From NCBI GenBank assembly GCA_019694155.1, contig JAIBCN010000013.1, positions 1 through 39,445 of the forward strand: a stretch of DNA of 39,445 nt, written 5' to 3'. Positions 1 through 7,693 of the stretch are shown in pieces; position 1 is the stretch's first letter; every line of letters begins with the position of its first letter. Both the position numbers and the translations under genes were made by a program. The notes under the pieces were generated by a model. It worked only from the letters and a program-made list of their open reading frames with translations. It was not told the origin of the DNA and searched no databases. Origin of the DNA: Vicinamibacteria bacterium. Its GTDB lineage: Bacteria; Acidobacteriota; Vicinamibacteria; Fen-336; JAGNNV01.

Positions 1-1742
1 CGGACGTCCAGGCCGTAGGGCAGCCGGGCCCACACCGTCATCGACTGCTTCAGCACGCGCTCGCGGAAAGCAAGAGCGAGCGCTTCGGGAGACATCCTCG
101 CGCGCACCGTCATGTCGTCCCAGCCGCTCGTCTCTTCGAAGAAGCGATCGAAGGCGCTCTTGGGCGCGGGGAAGATCACCACCGCCACATCCTGGGAGGC
201 CGCGATCTTGGCCTTGTCTTTGGCTACGGCGAGCGCCCTGTCAAAACCGCCGAGTTCGTCGACGAGGCCGACCTTCTTCGCCTCGGCGCCGGTCCAAACG
301 CGACCCTGGGCGATCGCATGCACCGCCTCCACGTCCATGTGCCGGTTTTCGGCCACGAGGCTCAGGAACCGGTCGTAGAAACGCGAGGCCAGTCCCTCGA
401 CCTTCGCCTGGTCTTCGAGCGTCCACCGCCGCGAGGCGCTCGCGAACGAGCCGCCCTTGCCGAAATCCACGTAGTCGTTGGTGATCCCGAGCTTGTCGAA
501 GAGACCCTTGAGAACGAACTTGCCGAAGAAGACGCCAATGGATCCCGTGATGGTGGTGGGATCGGCCACGATGGCGCTCGCCGGCGCGGAGACGTAATAG
601 CCGCCTGAGGCGGCGTAGTCTCCCATGCTCACCACCACGGGCTTTTCGGCGACCGTGTTCTCCACCTCACGCGCGATGACGTCGGAGGCGGACCCCGACC
701 CGCCCGGCGAGTTCACACGGAGAACGACGGCCTTGATCGACTCGTCGGCAGCGGCGTTGCGAAGAGCCTCGGCGATCGTGTCCGAGCCCGCGACGGCTCC
801 CGATCCGAGACCCGCCTCCTGGCTCTCGCCCGACAGGATCTCTCCGTCCACGAAAATGAGGGCGACCTTGGGGCGGGTATCGAAGGCGCCGCCCTTGTCC
901 CGGAAGTCGCCGAGATGCCGATGAGTCTCACCCGCGGCCTCCAGCGCCTCCTCGGGGTACTCCAGCTTGTCCACGAGCCCGGCCTCGAGGGCCGAGGCGC
1001 CGTCGTAGGGGCCGGCTGAGACCATGGCCTCGATCTCGTCCTCGGTCTTCTTCCTCGACTTCGCGACGGCGCTGATGTACTCCTCGTAGAGTCCTCCGAT
1101 CAGCGACTCCATCTGCTCTCGATGCGCGGCGGTGAACTTCTTCTCCGTGTACTGATTGGGCGCGTTCTTGTACTTGCCCATCGCCACGAACTGCGCCTCG
1201 ACGCCCAGCTTTTCGAAGGCGCCCTTGAGGAACATCACTTCGGCGGAGAGGCCGTGGATCTCGAGAATCGCTTCCGGCAGCGCCACCACTTCATCCGCGC
1301 ATGAGGCAATGTAGTACTCCATGTTGCCGCTGTCCTCGAGGAAAGCGATGACCTTCTTCCCCTTCGACCGGAGGCGAACCAGGGCGTCGCGCACCTCGCG
1401 GGCCCGCGCCCAGCCGAGGTCGGTCGAGGCGATTCTCACGAAGATGGTCTTGAGGTTTGGCTCGTTCCCGGCGCGGTCGATGGCGCGCAGGATGGCCGGG
1501 AATGACGGGGTGCTGGTCCCGGAGAACGCGCTCTTGAAGGTAGGCGCCGGATTCTCCTCGAAGGAACCATCGAGCGAAAGGGACAGAACGTGGGCGTTCG
1601 AATCCGACTTGTTCGCGGTCGCGCCGAGGCCCTGGTGCTGAACGAAGTAGGCGAGACCGCCCAGCACGGCGGCGGTGAACGAAGCCACGAGCACCAGGCC
1701 GACGCCGATCCAAAAGAACCGTCTTCCGCGCGACATCGCCAT
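1..1742 (-). CDS. sppA: Signal peptide peptidase SppA, long form (C-terminus cut by window edge)
   Basis: Membrane-anchored serine protease of family S49 that degrades cleaved signal peptides in the envelope. The frame is open from an ATG at 1742 to base 1, about 580 codons; the last residues read LPYGLDVR, so little is probably missing compared with the 618-residue E. coli protein. One membrane segment lies at about residues 9-33. The first S49 domain carries the expected lysine in GKYKNAP (about K192). The second carries the nucleophile in AASGGYY (about S379). This Lys/Ser split between two tandem domains is the known long-form arrangement, so the enzyme looks active. Two ATGs (1742 and 1736) compete; GGAACC sits 4 nt before the first. 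It reads away from the YfgM-like gene upstream on the same strand. Identification is firm; only the end is unseen. Confidence 0.93.
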   Translation of the reverse strand, partial: MAMSRGRRFFWIGVGLVLVASFTAAVLGGLAYFVQHQGLGATANKSDSNAHVLSLSLDGSFEENPAPTFKSAFSGTSTPSFPAILRAIDRAGNEPNLKTIFVRIASTDLGWARAREVRDALVRLRSKGKKVIAFLEDSGNMEYYIASCADEVVALPEAILEIHGLSAEVMFLKGAFEKLGVEAQFVAMGKYKNAPNQYTEKKFTAAHREQMESLIGGLYEEYISAVAKSRKKTEDEIEAMVSAGPYDGASALEAGLVDKLEYPEEALEAAGETHRHLGDFRDKGGAFDTRPKVALIFVDGEILSGESQEAGLGSGAVAGSDTIAEALRNAAADESIKAVVLRVNSPGGSGSASDVIAREVENTVAEKPVVVSMGDYAASGGYYVSAPASAIVADPTTITGSIGVFFGKFVLKGLFDKLGITNDYVDFGKGGSFASASRRWTLEDQAKVEGLASRFYDRFLSLVAENRHMDVEAVHAIAQGRVWTGAEAKKVGLVDELGGFDRALAVAKDKAKIAASQDVAVVIFPAPKSAFDRFFEETSGWDDMTVRARMSPEALALAFRERVLKQSMTVWARLPYGLDV

Positions 1743-1821
1743 GGGTGGTTCCGTTTCTGTTCTGTTCAGTTACGCGAGCACGTGGCCGCTCGCCCCGCGG
1801 CCGGAAGCGCCCCCTGCGGGC

Positions 1822-2544
1822 CTAGAGGCTCGCGAGCGCGTCCACCTTCTGGCGCGCGTCCTGGGCGTAGGGGCTTTGCGGATGCCGGTTCACGAGGTCG
1901 GAGTAGGCACGGCGCGCCTCGAGCTTTTCTCCCGACGACTCGAGAGATTCCGCGAGACCGAAGAGGAGGCGATCCTTGGGGATCCCCGTCGTCTCATCGG
2001 CGATGAGGGCCTTGTAGTAGGCCACGGCATCCTTCCCCCGGCCGGGCTGCTGGAGAAGGATCTCCGCGAGCCGGAGTCTCGCCATCGCGGGCTCGACGGC
2101 GCCCGCCTCGCGCACCGCCGCCACCTCCTTGAGCGCGGCCTCGGCTTCGTTCAGCAGGCCCAGTTCGACCAGGCAGAGCGCCGAGTAGTAGCGCGCGCGG
2201 CGGCCGGCCGGCATCGAGGAGTAGGTCTTCGCGACCTCGTCGAACATCGTCTTGGCTTTCTGGAACTTCTCGGCCGACGTGGCGAACGTCTGCGACCCGC
2301 CGGGCGCGGGGGAGGCCGCAGCCCCGACCTGCGCGTGATAGACCTCGGTGGCCCGGGCAAACGCCGATTCGGCTGAAGAAGCGCGGTACTTCTGGCCGTA
2401 GTAAAGGCCGGCGAGGACCAGGAAGAGGCCGATGACCGCGAGCGCGGCCTTCACCACCTCGGAGCGGGTCAGGAAGCCGCGGGCCTCCTGGAGCGCGTCG
2501 CTCACTTCATCGTGCTTGAGTTCGTTTCTGAGTTCCTTGTCCAA
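1822..2544 (-). CDS. YfgM-like single-pass membrane protein with TPR-type helical repeats
   Basis: A 240-residue protein with a short charged cytoplasmic N-terminus, one membrane helix at about residues 31-49 (VVKAALAVIGLFLVLAGLYYG region) and a long helical domain. That domain has TPR-like pairs rich in A, E and L, for example the segments around RARYYSALCLVELGL and RLRLAEILLQQPG. This architecture matches the YfgM/TPR_21 group, which in E. coli is an ancillary SecYEG/PpiD-associated factor acting on the periplasmic side. That role here is inferred from architecture only. The start is a TTG at 2544 preceded by AAGGTG at 8 nt spacing, a convincing ribosome site. It lies 34 nt from the tRNA-Arg gene upstream and 79 nt before sppA, so the two envelope genes may share a transcript. 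Confidence 0.75.
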   Translation of the reverse strand: MDKELRNELKHDEVSDALQEARGFLTRSEVVKAALAVIGLFLVLAGLYYGQKYRASSAESAFARATEVYHAQVGAAASPAPGGSQTFATSAEKFQKAKTMFDEVAKTYSSMPAGRRARYYSALCLVELGLLNEAEAALKEVAAVREAGAVEPAMARLRLAEILLQQPGRGKDAVAYYKALIADETTGIPKDRLLFGLAESLESSGEKLEARRAYSDLVNRHPQSPYAQDARQKVDALASL

Positions 2545-2575
2545 AGCCGATTCACCTTGCTGAGTTCCGAAAATG

Positions 2576-2652
2576 TGGTGTGCCCGGAGGGACTTGAACC
2601 CCCAACCTTGAGCTTAGGATGCTCCTGCTCTATCCAGTTGAGCTACGGGCGC
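2576..2652 (-). tRNA. tRNA-Arg (anticodon CCT), CCA encoded
   Basis: Read on the minus strand the cloverleaf is complete. The D arm is GCTC/GAGC, the anticodon loop ATCCTAA gives CCT (reads AGG), the T arm is GGGGG/CCCTC with loop TTCAAGT, the discriminator is A, and the 3' CCA is encoded at 2576-2578. Two positions do not pair: C2 against A71 in the acceptor stem, and G27 against A43 at the top of the anticodon stem. All other helices are sound, so I call it functional but slightly irregular. It stands alone between apt and the YfgM-like gene on the same strand. Confidence 0.9.
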
Positions 2653-2719
2653 ACGAAAGGGTGCGACAGCGTCAGTTTACCTGCCCCGCCTCGTTCCCGG
2701 CGAGGGCCGCCGCCATCTT

Positions 2720-3238
2720 CTAATAGTGGACCACGCTCGAGGTCCTGTGCGGGGCGAGCCGGGCCCTCCCCCCCAGAAAGTCGAGTTCGATCAGGAAGGC
2801 GAACCCCGCCACGTCGCCGGCCGACCGGCCCACCAGGCGGGCCGCAGCCTCGGCGGTGCCGCCGGTCGCGAGCACATCGTCGACGATGAGCGCGCTCTCG
2901 CCCTTGATGAAAGCGTCCTCGTGCATCTCCAGCGCGTCCTCGCCATACTCCAGGGCATAGGTCTCCCGCACGGTGGCACGCGGCAACTTCTTCGGCTTGC
3001 GGATGGGAACGAAGCCGCACTTCCTCCGCTGGGCGAGGGCCGCGCCGAAAATGAAACCGCGGCTCTCGATGCCGATGATGCGCGTGTACTTCAGGTCCCG
3101 GGTCGCCTCGTCCAGCCGTTCGATCGCCTCCGCGAAGGCTCGGGCGTCCGCGAGCATGGGCGTGATGTCGCGAAACACGATGCCCGGCTTGGGAAAGTCG
3201 GGGACGTCGTGGATGAACTCTTTGAGATTCAGGGTCAT
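2720..3238 (-). CDS. apt: Adenine phosphoribosyltransferase
   Basis: Converts adenine and PRPP to AMP in cytoplasmic purine salvage. The 172-residue product begins MTLNLKEFIHDVPDFPKPG, the typical Apt start. It contains the PRPP-binding loop ALIVDDVLATGGTAEAA, including the two acidic residues and the TGGT turn, and the length matches the family. The open frame extends 58 codons upstream, but that part has no family similarity and would run into the divergent sulfatase, so ATG 3238 is preferred. There is no clear Shine-Dalgarno before this ATG; a TAAGAT hexamer ends 11 nt upstream, so the leader may be very short. The gene is divergent from the sulfatase, with a 71-nt gap holding both promoters. 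Confidence 0.93.
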   Translation of the reverse strand: MTLNLKEFIHDVPDFPKPGIVFRDITPMLADARAFAEAIERLDEATRDLKYTRIIGIESRGFIFGAALAQRRKCGFVPIRKPKKLPRATVRETYALEYGEDALEMHEDAFIKGESALIVDDVLATGGTAEAAARLVGRSAGDVAGFAFLIELDFLGGRARLAPHRTSSVVHY

Positions 3239-3273
3239 GCTGGCGCGGGATCTTAAGGCAGGTTCCGCGAGCC

Positions 3274-3303
3274 TTGACCCTCTTTGGAGGCGGCAACTAA
3301 CGT
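3274..3303 (+). promoter_or_regulatory. Sigma70-like promoter for the tandem sulfatase, probably leaderless
   Basis: TTGACC at 3274-3279 and TAACGT at 3298-3303 are separated by 18 nt. The -10 hexamer ends 6 nt before the GTG at 3310 (the ATG is at 3313), so the expected transcription start falls on or next to the start codon. The only purine stretch between them is a weak AGG. Inferred from consensus and spacing, not measured. Confidence 0.55.
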
Positions 3304-3309
3304 AGGCCG

Positions 3310-5838
3310 GTGATGTTCGACTCGATGCGCTGCCGCCTCGCCCTCTGGGCCGCCATCGGCCTTGGGACCGGATGCGGGGGCGGGAGTCCTGCGATCGCGC
3401 AAACCGCGCCACCCATCGTGGTCATCGTGGCCGAAGGCGTGGGCTTCCCGTTCGAGGATCCGGCGTTCTCGAAATTCCCCGCGCTGCGGCGCCTCCGCCA
3501 GGGCTCCCGTGTGTTCGACGATGCCTTCACGACGGACGCGGCCTGGACCCGGACGACGGAGACGCTGCTCGGCGGAAACCGTCGCGACGGCGCCCCGCTG
3601 GTGGCGGCCCTGAAGGCGCGTGGGTACGCGTCGCTTCTGTCGGGAGCGGGAGCGGGCGTCGCGGGCTTCGATCGCGTGGTGAAGGCCGCCCCCACGGAGG
3701 CGTCCGCCCGCATTCTGGATGCACTGGATACAGCCGGGCGCCGGCCCGCGTTCGTCTTCGCAACCCTGGACCTGAGGGACGTGCCCGCGACCTCGGCCGC
3801 TCCGCCCTTCGCCGCACCGCCGCTCGAGGTGCCCGCGATCGCCCTTTTCGACCGGGGACCCATCGACCCCGTCCGATTCCCGGTGATCCCGCCGCCCCGC
3901 GCGCCGGCCGACAACGCTGCGCTGGCCGCGAAGCGCAGCGCCGCGTTCGCCCTTCTTGATCGCGAGGTCGGCGCCTTGCTGGCCGGGCTCGAAAAACGCG
4001 GCCTCCTCGCGAGGACGGTCATCTCTCTCGTTTCCGCCGGACCGGCGCCGCGTCCCGAACGCGCCGCCCCCTCGCGACCTGATCTCCTGTTCGAAGACTG
4101 GCTGCGCGGGCTCATCCTCATCCAGACCCCGGGACTCGCTCAACCCGGAACGAGCGCCTCCACGCTGGCGCTGACCGCGGACCTTGCCCCCACCCTCGCC
4201 GCTCTGGGAGGCGCCACTCTGCCGAAGGGTGAGGGAATCGACCTGTCGCCCTCGCTGCGGGATCCGAAGCAGACAACGCGAACAACCGTTCTTTCCGCCG
4301 CGGATCGCATGGCTCCCCGCCTGGGCCGCAGCGTCAGAACGAGCCGCTTCCGGTTCACCCAATGGCCCGACGGCAGTGAAGAACTCTTCGACGAAGAGGC
4401 GGACCCGCGCGAATGGAACAACCTCGCGAGCACCCCGGCCCTGCAGGCGCGGAAAGCCGACCTCGCGAAGCGCCTCGTGCCGCCGCGCCCGCCGAGCGCG
4501 GCCACCAAGGCGCGCCCGGCGAGCGGCCGAAGGCCGAACGTGCTGATGATCATCGGCGACGACCTCACCGCGCAGTACGGGCAGTTCGGCGAGGTGAAGA
4601 CGCCGAACCTCGATCGGTTGCGCGCCCGGGGACGCGTCTATGAAAAGGCCTACGCTCCCGCGCCCTTCTGCACACCGTCCCGCGCCGCGTTCCTCTCAGG
4701 CCTGTCGCCCGCACGACTGCAGCTGGAGACAGAGAACGCGTTCGGCGAGGTGTTCACTTCGCGAGTTCCCCTGATCCAGGAGCAGTTCCGGGCGAGCGGC
4801 TACTACACCGCCTCCGTGGGAAAGGTCTGGGACTCCCAGCCCGGCGAGAAAAGAGGATGGGACCTCAACGAGTGGCTGCCTCCTCTGCTTCCCGGCCAGG
4901 TCGAATCACCGGCCCGGCTGCTGCCGAACATGCCGGTGGAGGCGGGCCCGACCACGAACCCCGATGAAGTCGAGGGAGATGGCCGGCGGGCGCGCCTCGC
5001 CGTGAAGGTGCTCGAAGAGAAACGCGACAGGCCGCTCTTCCTCGCCCTCGGCTTCGTCCGGCCGCACGTCGCGTGGGTCGCGCCGCAGAAGTACTTCGAC
5101 ATGTACCCTCCGGCCAGCATCCGGTTCACGCCGGCGCCCGCGAACGACACCGCCGACATTCCCGCAATCGCCATAAAGAACCGGCCGCAGGCCGTGCCCG
5201 GGCTGATGCTTGCCGGACGGGAGCCGGGCGGTTTTTCGAGCGACCCTGCCGAGGCCCGGCGAGGCATCGCGGCCTACCTGGCCTGTGTCACCTTCATGGA
5301 TGCGCAGCTCGGGCTCGTCCTCGACGCCCTCGATCGCGAAGACCGGTGGAAGGACACCATCGTGGTCCTGTTTGGCGACAATGGCCATCATTTCGGCGAC
5401 CATGGCGGCTTGTGGCGGAAGAACACCCTCTTCGAGGAATCGCTCCGCGTGCCGATGATCATCGCGGCGCCGGACATGCCGGCGCCCGGCGTCGCGACTT
5501 CCGCCCTCGCCGATCTGATCGACGTGTACCCGACCCTCGTCGACCTCACGGGCATCGCGCGCCCGGGGACACTCGACGGGACTTCGCTCGTGCCGACCCT
5601 GAAGGACCCCAAAGCGACGGTGCAGGATGCGCTCGTTCAGTACCGCCCGACCGAGCCCTCGAAGACGGGCTACTCCCTGCGCACCGCTCGCTATCGATAC
5701 ACCCTCTGGCCCGACGGCTCCGAGGAACTGTACGACCTGAGCGTCGACCCTGCGGGCCGGAGGGATCTGGCCCGCCAGCCAGGCGAAGCGAAGACGGTCT
5801 CCGCTTTGCGGAAGCGAATCGAAGAGATGGTCCGCTGA
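3310..5838 (+). CDS. Tandem sulfatase: inactive N-terminal plus active C-terminal sulfatase domain
   Basis: An 842-residue exported protein; single-domain sulfatases are roughly 450-550. The N-terminus has a hydrophobic segment and either a weak lipobox (LGTGC) or a cleavage site near AIAQ. The C-terminal half (about residues 410-842) is a type I sulfatase of the iduronate-2-sulfatase-like kind. It has metal-binding GDD (D417/D418), the formylglycine motif CTPSR with C454, GKVWD, and GDNG (D690/N691). The N-terminal half (about 36-398) has the same fold signature and the same ending: both halves contain WPDGSEEL near their C-termini. In the N-terminal half, however, the metal aspartates are replaced (VAEGVG), C454 aligns with W79 (WTRTT), and the late DNG is lost (VSAGP). 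It should be a pseudo-enzyme domain. The substrate is unknown. Activity needs a formylglycine-generating enzyme not present here. Start is GTG 3310 or ATG 3313. Confidence 0.9.
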   Translation: MMFDSMRCRLALWAAIGLGTGCGGGSPAIAQTAPPIVVIVAEGVGFPFEDPAFSKFPALRRLRQGSRVFDDAFTTDAAWTRTTETLLGGNRRDGAPLVAALKARGYASLLSGAGAGVAGFDRVVKAAPTEASARILDALDTAGRRPAFVFATLDLRDVPATSAAPPFAAPPLEVPAIALFDRGPIDPVRFPVIPPPRAPADNAALAAKRSAAFALLDREVGALLAGLEKRGLLARTVISLVSAGPAPRPERAAPSRPDLLFEDWLRGLILIQTPGLAQPGTSASTLALTADLAPTLAALGGATLPKGEGIDLSPSLRDPKQTTRTTVLSAADRMAPRLGRSVRTSRFRFTQWPDGSEELFDEEADPREWNNLASTPALQARKADLAKRLVPPRPPSAATKARPASGRRPNVLMIIGDDLTAQYGQFGEVKTPNLDRLRARGRVYEKAYAPAPFCTPSRAAFLSGLSPARLQLETENAFGEVFTSRVPLIQEQFRASGYYTASVGKVWDSQPGEKRGWDLNEWLPPLLPGQVESPARLLPNMPVEAGPTTNPDEVEGDGRRARLAVKVLEEKRDRPLFLALGFVRPHVAWVAPQKYFDMYPPASIRFTPAPANDTADIPAIAIKNRPQAVPGLMLAGREPGGFSSDPAEARRGIAAYLACVTFMDAQLGLVLDALDREDRWKDTIVVLFGDNGHHFGDHGGLWRKNTLFEESLRVPMIIAAPDMPAPGVATSALADLIDVYPTLVDLTGIARPGTLDGTSLVPTLKDPKATVQDALVQYRPTEPSKTGYSLRTARYRYTLWPDGSEELYDLSVDPAGRRDLARQPGEAKTVSALRKRIEEMVR

Positions 5839-5842
5839 CGTC

Positions 5843-6118
5843 CTACCGGATCTCGAAGGCCTGGTATCCGCGGGCCTTGACCGAGGTGACCAAGGCCTCG
5901 TCGACGCGTCCGAACGAGGGTCCGCGCCGGATATCCGCTTCGAAGGCGGAAAGCGCCTCGCGAAGCCCTTCCGCGTGAAGTTCGACCGTGCCGTCGGGCA
6001 GATTTCTCACGAAGCCGCAGACGCCGTGCGCTTCCGCGCGCTGTCTCGCGAAGTATCGGAAACCGACGCCTTGCACCTGTCCCCGCACCACTGCGTGGAA
6101 CGAAACAATCTCACCCAT
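5843..6118 (-). CDS. acyP: Acylphosphatase
   Basis: A 91-residue cytoplasmic enzyme that hydrolyses acyl phosphates such as carbamoyl- or 1,3-bisphosphoglycerate-type carboxyl phosphates. The signature GQVQGVGFRYFA contains the catalytic arginine (R21) and GFVRNLPDGTVEL contains the catalytic asparagine (N39); the length is exactly that of the family. GGAG sits 8 nt before the ATG, a normal ribosome site. It converges on the sulfatase with only 4 nt between the stop codons. It is divergent from tRNA-Pro(CGG). Confidence 0.95.
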   Translation of the reverse strand: MGEIVSFHAVVRGQVQGVGFRYFARQRAEAHGVCGFVRNLPDGTVELHAEGLREALSAFEADIRRGPSFGRVDEALVTSVKARGYQAFEIR

Positions 6119-6151
6119 GATGTAGACTCCGCATCCGTTTTGAGGTTCGAT

Positions 6152-6229
6152 CGGGGCGTGGCTCAGCCTGGCTAGAGCGCCTGGTTCGGGACCAGGAGGT
6201 CGTAGGTTCGAATCCTACCGCCCCGACCA
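6152..6229 (+). tRNA. tRNA-Pro (anticodon CGG), CCA encoded
   Basis: Perfect cloverleaf: acceptor CGGGGCG/CGCCCCG with the C1-G72 pair typical of bacterial tRNA-Pro, D stem GCTC/GAGC, anticodon stem CCTGG/CCAGG with loop TTCGGGA (anticodon CGG), T stem GTAGG/CCTAC with loop TTCGAAT, discriminator A, and CCA at 6227-6229. It converges on surE. A second tRNA-Pro (GGG) lies 1.3 kb downstream on the other strand. Confidence 0.97.
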
Positions 6230-6247
6230 CCTCTGAGATGGAGCCCT

Positions 6248-7012
6248 CTATCCCCGCTTCTCCTGGAGCAGCCGGGAGAGAGCGTCGATGTCCCCGTGCG
6301 AGGTGGTGTCCTTCCCGAGCGGCGTGATGGAAACGTAGCCCGCCCGGATGGCGCCCATGTCGTCTCCGTCGGCGGCGTCCCACTTGTCGAACGGCTCGGC
6401 GATCCAGTAGAAGGTCCGGCCGCGCGAGTCCTTGGTGATCGACACTCCCGAGGCGTGGCCGCGCATCCCCTGCCGGGTCACCTTCACTCCGTTGATCTCC
6501 GAGGCGTTGCCATCGGGGACGTTCAGATTGAGGAGCACTCCAGGCGCGGGCGGCGCGGTGAGCAGGATTTCACAGAGACGGCGCGAGTGCTTCGCCGATT
6601 CGGTGAAGTCGATGGGCTTGCCCCGGGTCACAAGAGAACACGCCCCCGCAGGGAGGCCCCAAAACGCCGCCTCACGCGCGCCTCCCACGGTTCCCGAGTA
6701 GTACACGTCGTCCCCGAGGTTCGCGCCACGGTTGATGCCCGAAAGAACCACGCTGGGCCGCGTCTTCAGCATGCTCGCGAGAGCGAGGATCACGCAATCG
6801 GCCGGAGTCCCGTCGACCGCGTATGTCGTCTCGTCGATCTTCTCGACGGTGAGGGGCCCCTTGATGGTGATTCCCTGGCCGCAGGCACTCCGCTCCCGGT
6901 CGGGTGCTACGACCATCACGTCGCCGAGATCGGCCACCGCCGCGCGAAGAGCCAGAAGGCCGGGCGCCCGGTAGCCATCGTCGTTCGTGATCAGGATCAA
7001 GGGTCGAGACAT
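6248..7012 (-). CDS. surE: 5'/3'-nucleotidase SurE
   Basis: A 254-residue metal-dependent survival-protein phosphatase that dephosphorylates nucleoside 5'- and 3'-monophosphates, and in some species short polyphosphate. The metal-binding residues are all present: TNDDGY (D11/D12), ERSACGQG (S42) and SGINRGANLGDDVYYSGTVGGAREA (split here as SGINRGANLG with N94, then DDVYYSGTVGGAREA). The length is that of the family. It starts at ATG 7012. GAAGGG abuts the start and is too close to act as a ribosome site, while GATAAG ends 8 nt upstream. Proximity to ihfA, merR and tRNA-Pro recalls an arrangement seen in Geobacter-like genomes. It could link to the polyphosphate genes functionally, but nothing here proves it. 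Confidence 0.95.
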   Translation of the reverse strand: MSRPLILITNDDGYRAPGLLALRAAVADLGDVMVVAPDRERSACGQGITIKGPLTVEKIDETTYAVDGTPADCVILALASMLKTRPSVVLSGINRGANLGDDVYYSGTVGGAREAAFWGLPAGACSLVTRGKPIDFTESAKHSRRLCEILLTAPPAPGVLLNLNVPDGNASEINGVKVTRQGMRGHASGVSITKDSRGRTFYWIAEPFDKWDAADGDDMGAIRAGYVSITPLGKDTTSHGDIDALSRLLQEKRG

Positions 7013-7020
7013 CCCTTCAG

Positions 7021-7026
7021 CTTATC
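7021..7026 (-). promoter_or_regulatory. Possible -10 element (GATAAG) close to the surE start
   Basis: GATAAG on the minus strand ends 8 nt before the surE ATG. No good -35 lies at the right distance (TTGGTG is 15 nt away), so this is the weakest member of the set of start-proximal -10 elements in the window. Confidence 0.25.
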
Positions 7027-7175
7027 GGGCTTCCATGGCGCCACCAAGACCCGAGGCCCTTCGGCGCGCTCACATGAGGTATCGCGCGCAGACGCGAGGC
7101 GGATCCGGGTCTAGCCTCAATGGGACGCGGCACGAACCGGGAACCACCAGGCCGCCCTGAAAGGACCATCAACCC

Positions 7176-7340
7176 ATGGACGACACCGCCATCACGCAGA
7201 CTCTCACGCACCTCACCAACATCACGGGGTTCCTCCGTGAAATCGTGGCTGAGCTCAAGACCATGAACCGCCGCGAAGCCGCCAAGGAAGCGAGGCGCCA
7301 CGGCGAGAAGACCGCAAGGAAGCCTGCGACACCCAGATAG
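7176..7340 (+). CDS. Possible small protein of 54 residues, unknown function
   Basis: An ATG at 7176 opens a 54-codon frame ending in TAG at 7338-7340. AAAGGA lies about 10 nt upstream, an acceptable ribosome site. Third codon positions are strongly G/C, like the neighbours. The sequence begins MDDTAITQTLTHLTNITGFL and ends in a very basic tail (RREAAKEARRHGEKTARK region). It predicts one amphipathic helix and no membrane segment. It resembles nothing I recognise. It sits alone in the gene-poor stretch 7013-7540. It could be a real small protein or chance coding in GC-rich DNA. Confidence 0.4.
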   Translation: MDDTAITQTLTHLTNITGFLREIVAELKTMNRREAAKEARRHGEKTARKPATPR

Positions 7341-7393
7341 CTCGGAAGTGGCCCTCCCGCCTCGAAGTCCCCGTCGATCCGTGCACCCGAGCG

Positions 7394-7510
7394 AAGGTCG
7401 GCTTCACTCCGCCGAAGCGAACGGGGTTCTGGGGGTCGGCGCCTTCAGGACCCAAGGACGGACGGAGCCGGATTCACTCCGGCGGAGTCCGTGGGGGTCC
7501 GGGGGGCGGG
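7394..7510. repeat. Two imperfect copies of a ~45-nt hairpin-forming intergenic repeat
   Basis: Copy 1 runs from about 7394 to 7440 and copy 2 from about 7462 to 7510. They share a core TTCACTCCG (7403 and 7473) and a following G-rich part (GGGGGTC). Each folds: copy 1 as TCGGC(7398-7402)/GCCGA(7411-7415), copy 2 as GCCGGA(7467-7472)/TCCGGC(7478-7483) with an outer ACGGA/TCCGT pair around a bulge. No open frame here looks convincing. The unit may be a dispersed intergenic repeat of this genome, which this window alone cannot show. Confidence 0.5.
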
Positions 7511-7527
7511 GTCGTTCAACGCCCCCC
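7501..7527 (-). terminator. GC-rich hairpin 3' of tRNA-Pro(GGG), possible terminator
   Basis: GGGGGGCG (7501-7508) pairs perfectly with CGCCCCCC (7520-7527) around an 11-nt loop. It starts 10 nt beyond the 3' CCA of the minus-strand tRNA-Pro. No T-rich tract follows, so it is not a classical intrinsic terminator; it may stop or protect the tRNA transcript, or be a third part of the adjoining repeat. Confidence 0.35.
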
Positions 7528-7537
7528 AGCTAAAGAA

Positions 7538-7615
7538 TGGTCGGGATGGGAGGATTTGAACCTCCGACCCCCTGCACCCCAAGCAGGTGCGCTATCCAGG
7601 CTGCGCTACATCCCG
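7538..7615 (-). tRNA. tRNA-Pro (anticodon GGG), CCA encoded
   Basis: Perfect helices on the minus strand: acceptor CGGGATG/CATCCCG, D stem GCGC/GCGC, anticodon stem CCTGC/GCAGG with loop TTGGGGT (anticodon GGG), T stem GGAGG/CCTCC with loop TTCAAAT, discriminator A, and CCA encoded at 7538-7540. It lies 78 nt downstream of the merR gene on the same strand. Confidence 0.97.
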
Positions 7616-7693
7616 ACGTACGTCAACGTAAGAGCGGCGGAGTCTACCAGCCTTCGTCGAACGACTCGACCTCTTTCATCAAAAGAGACAGGT

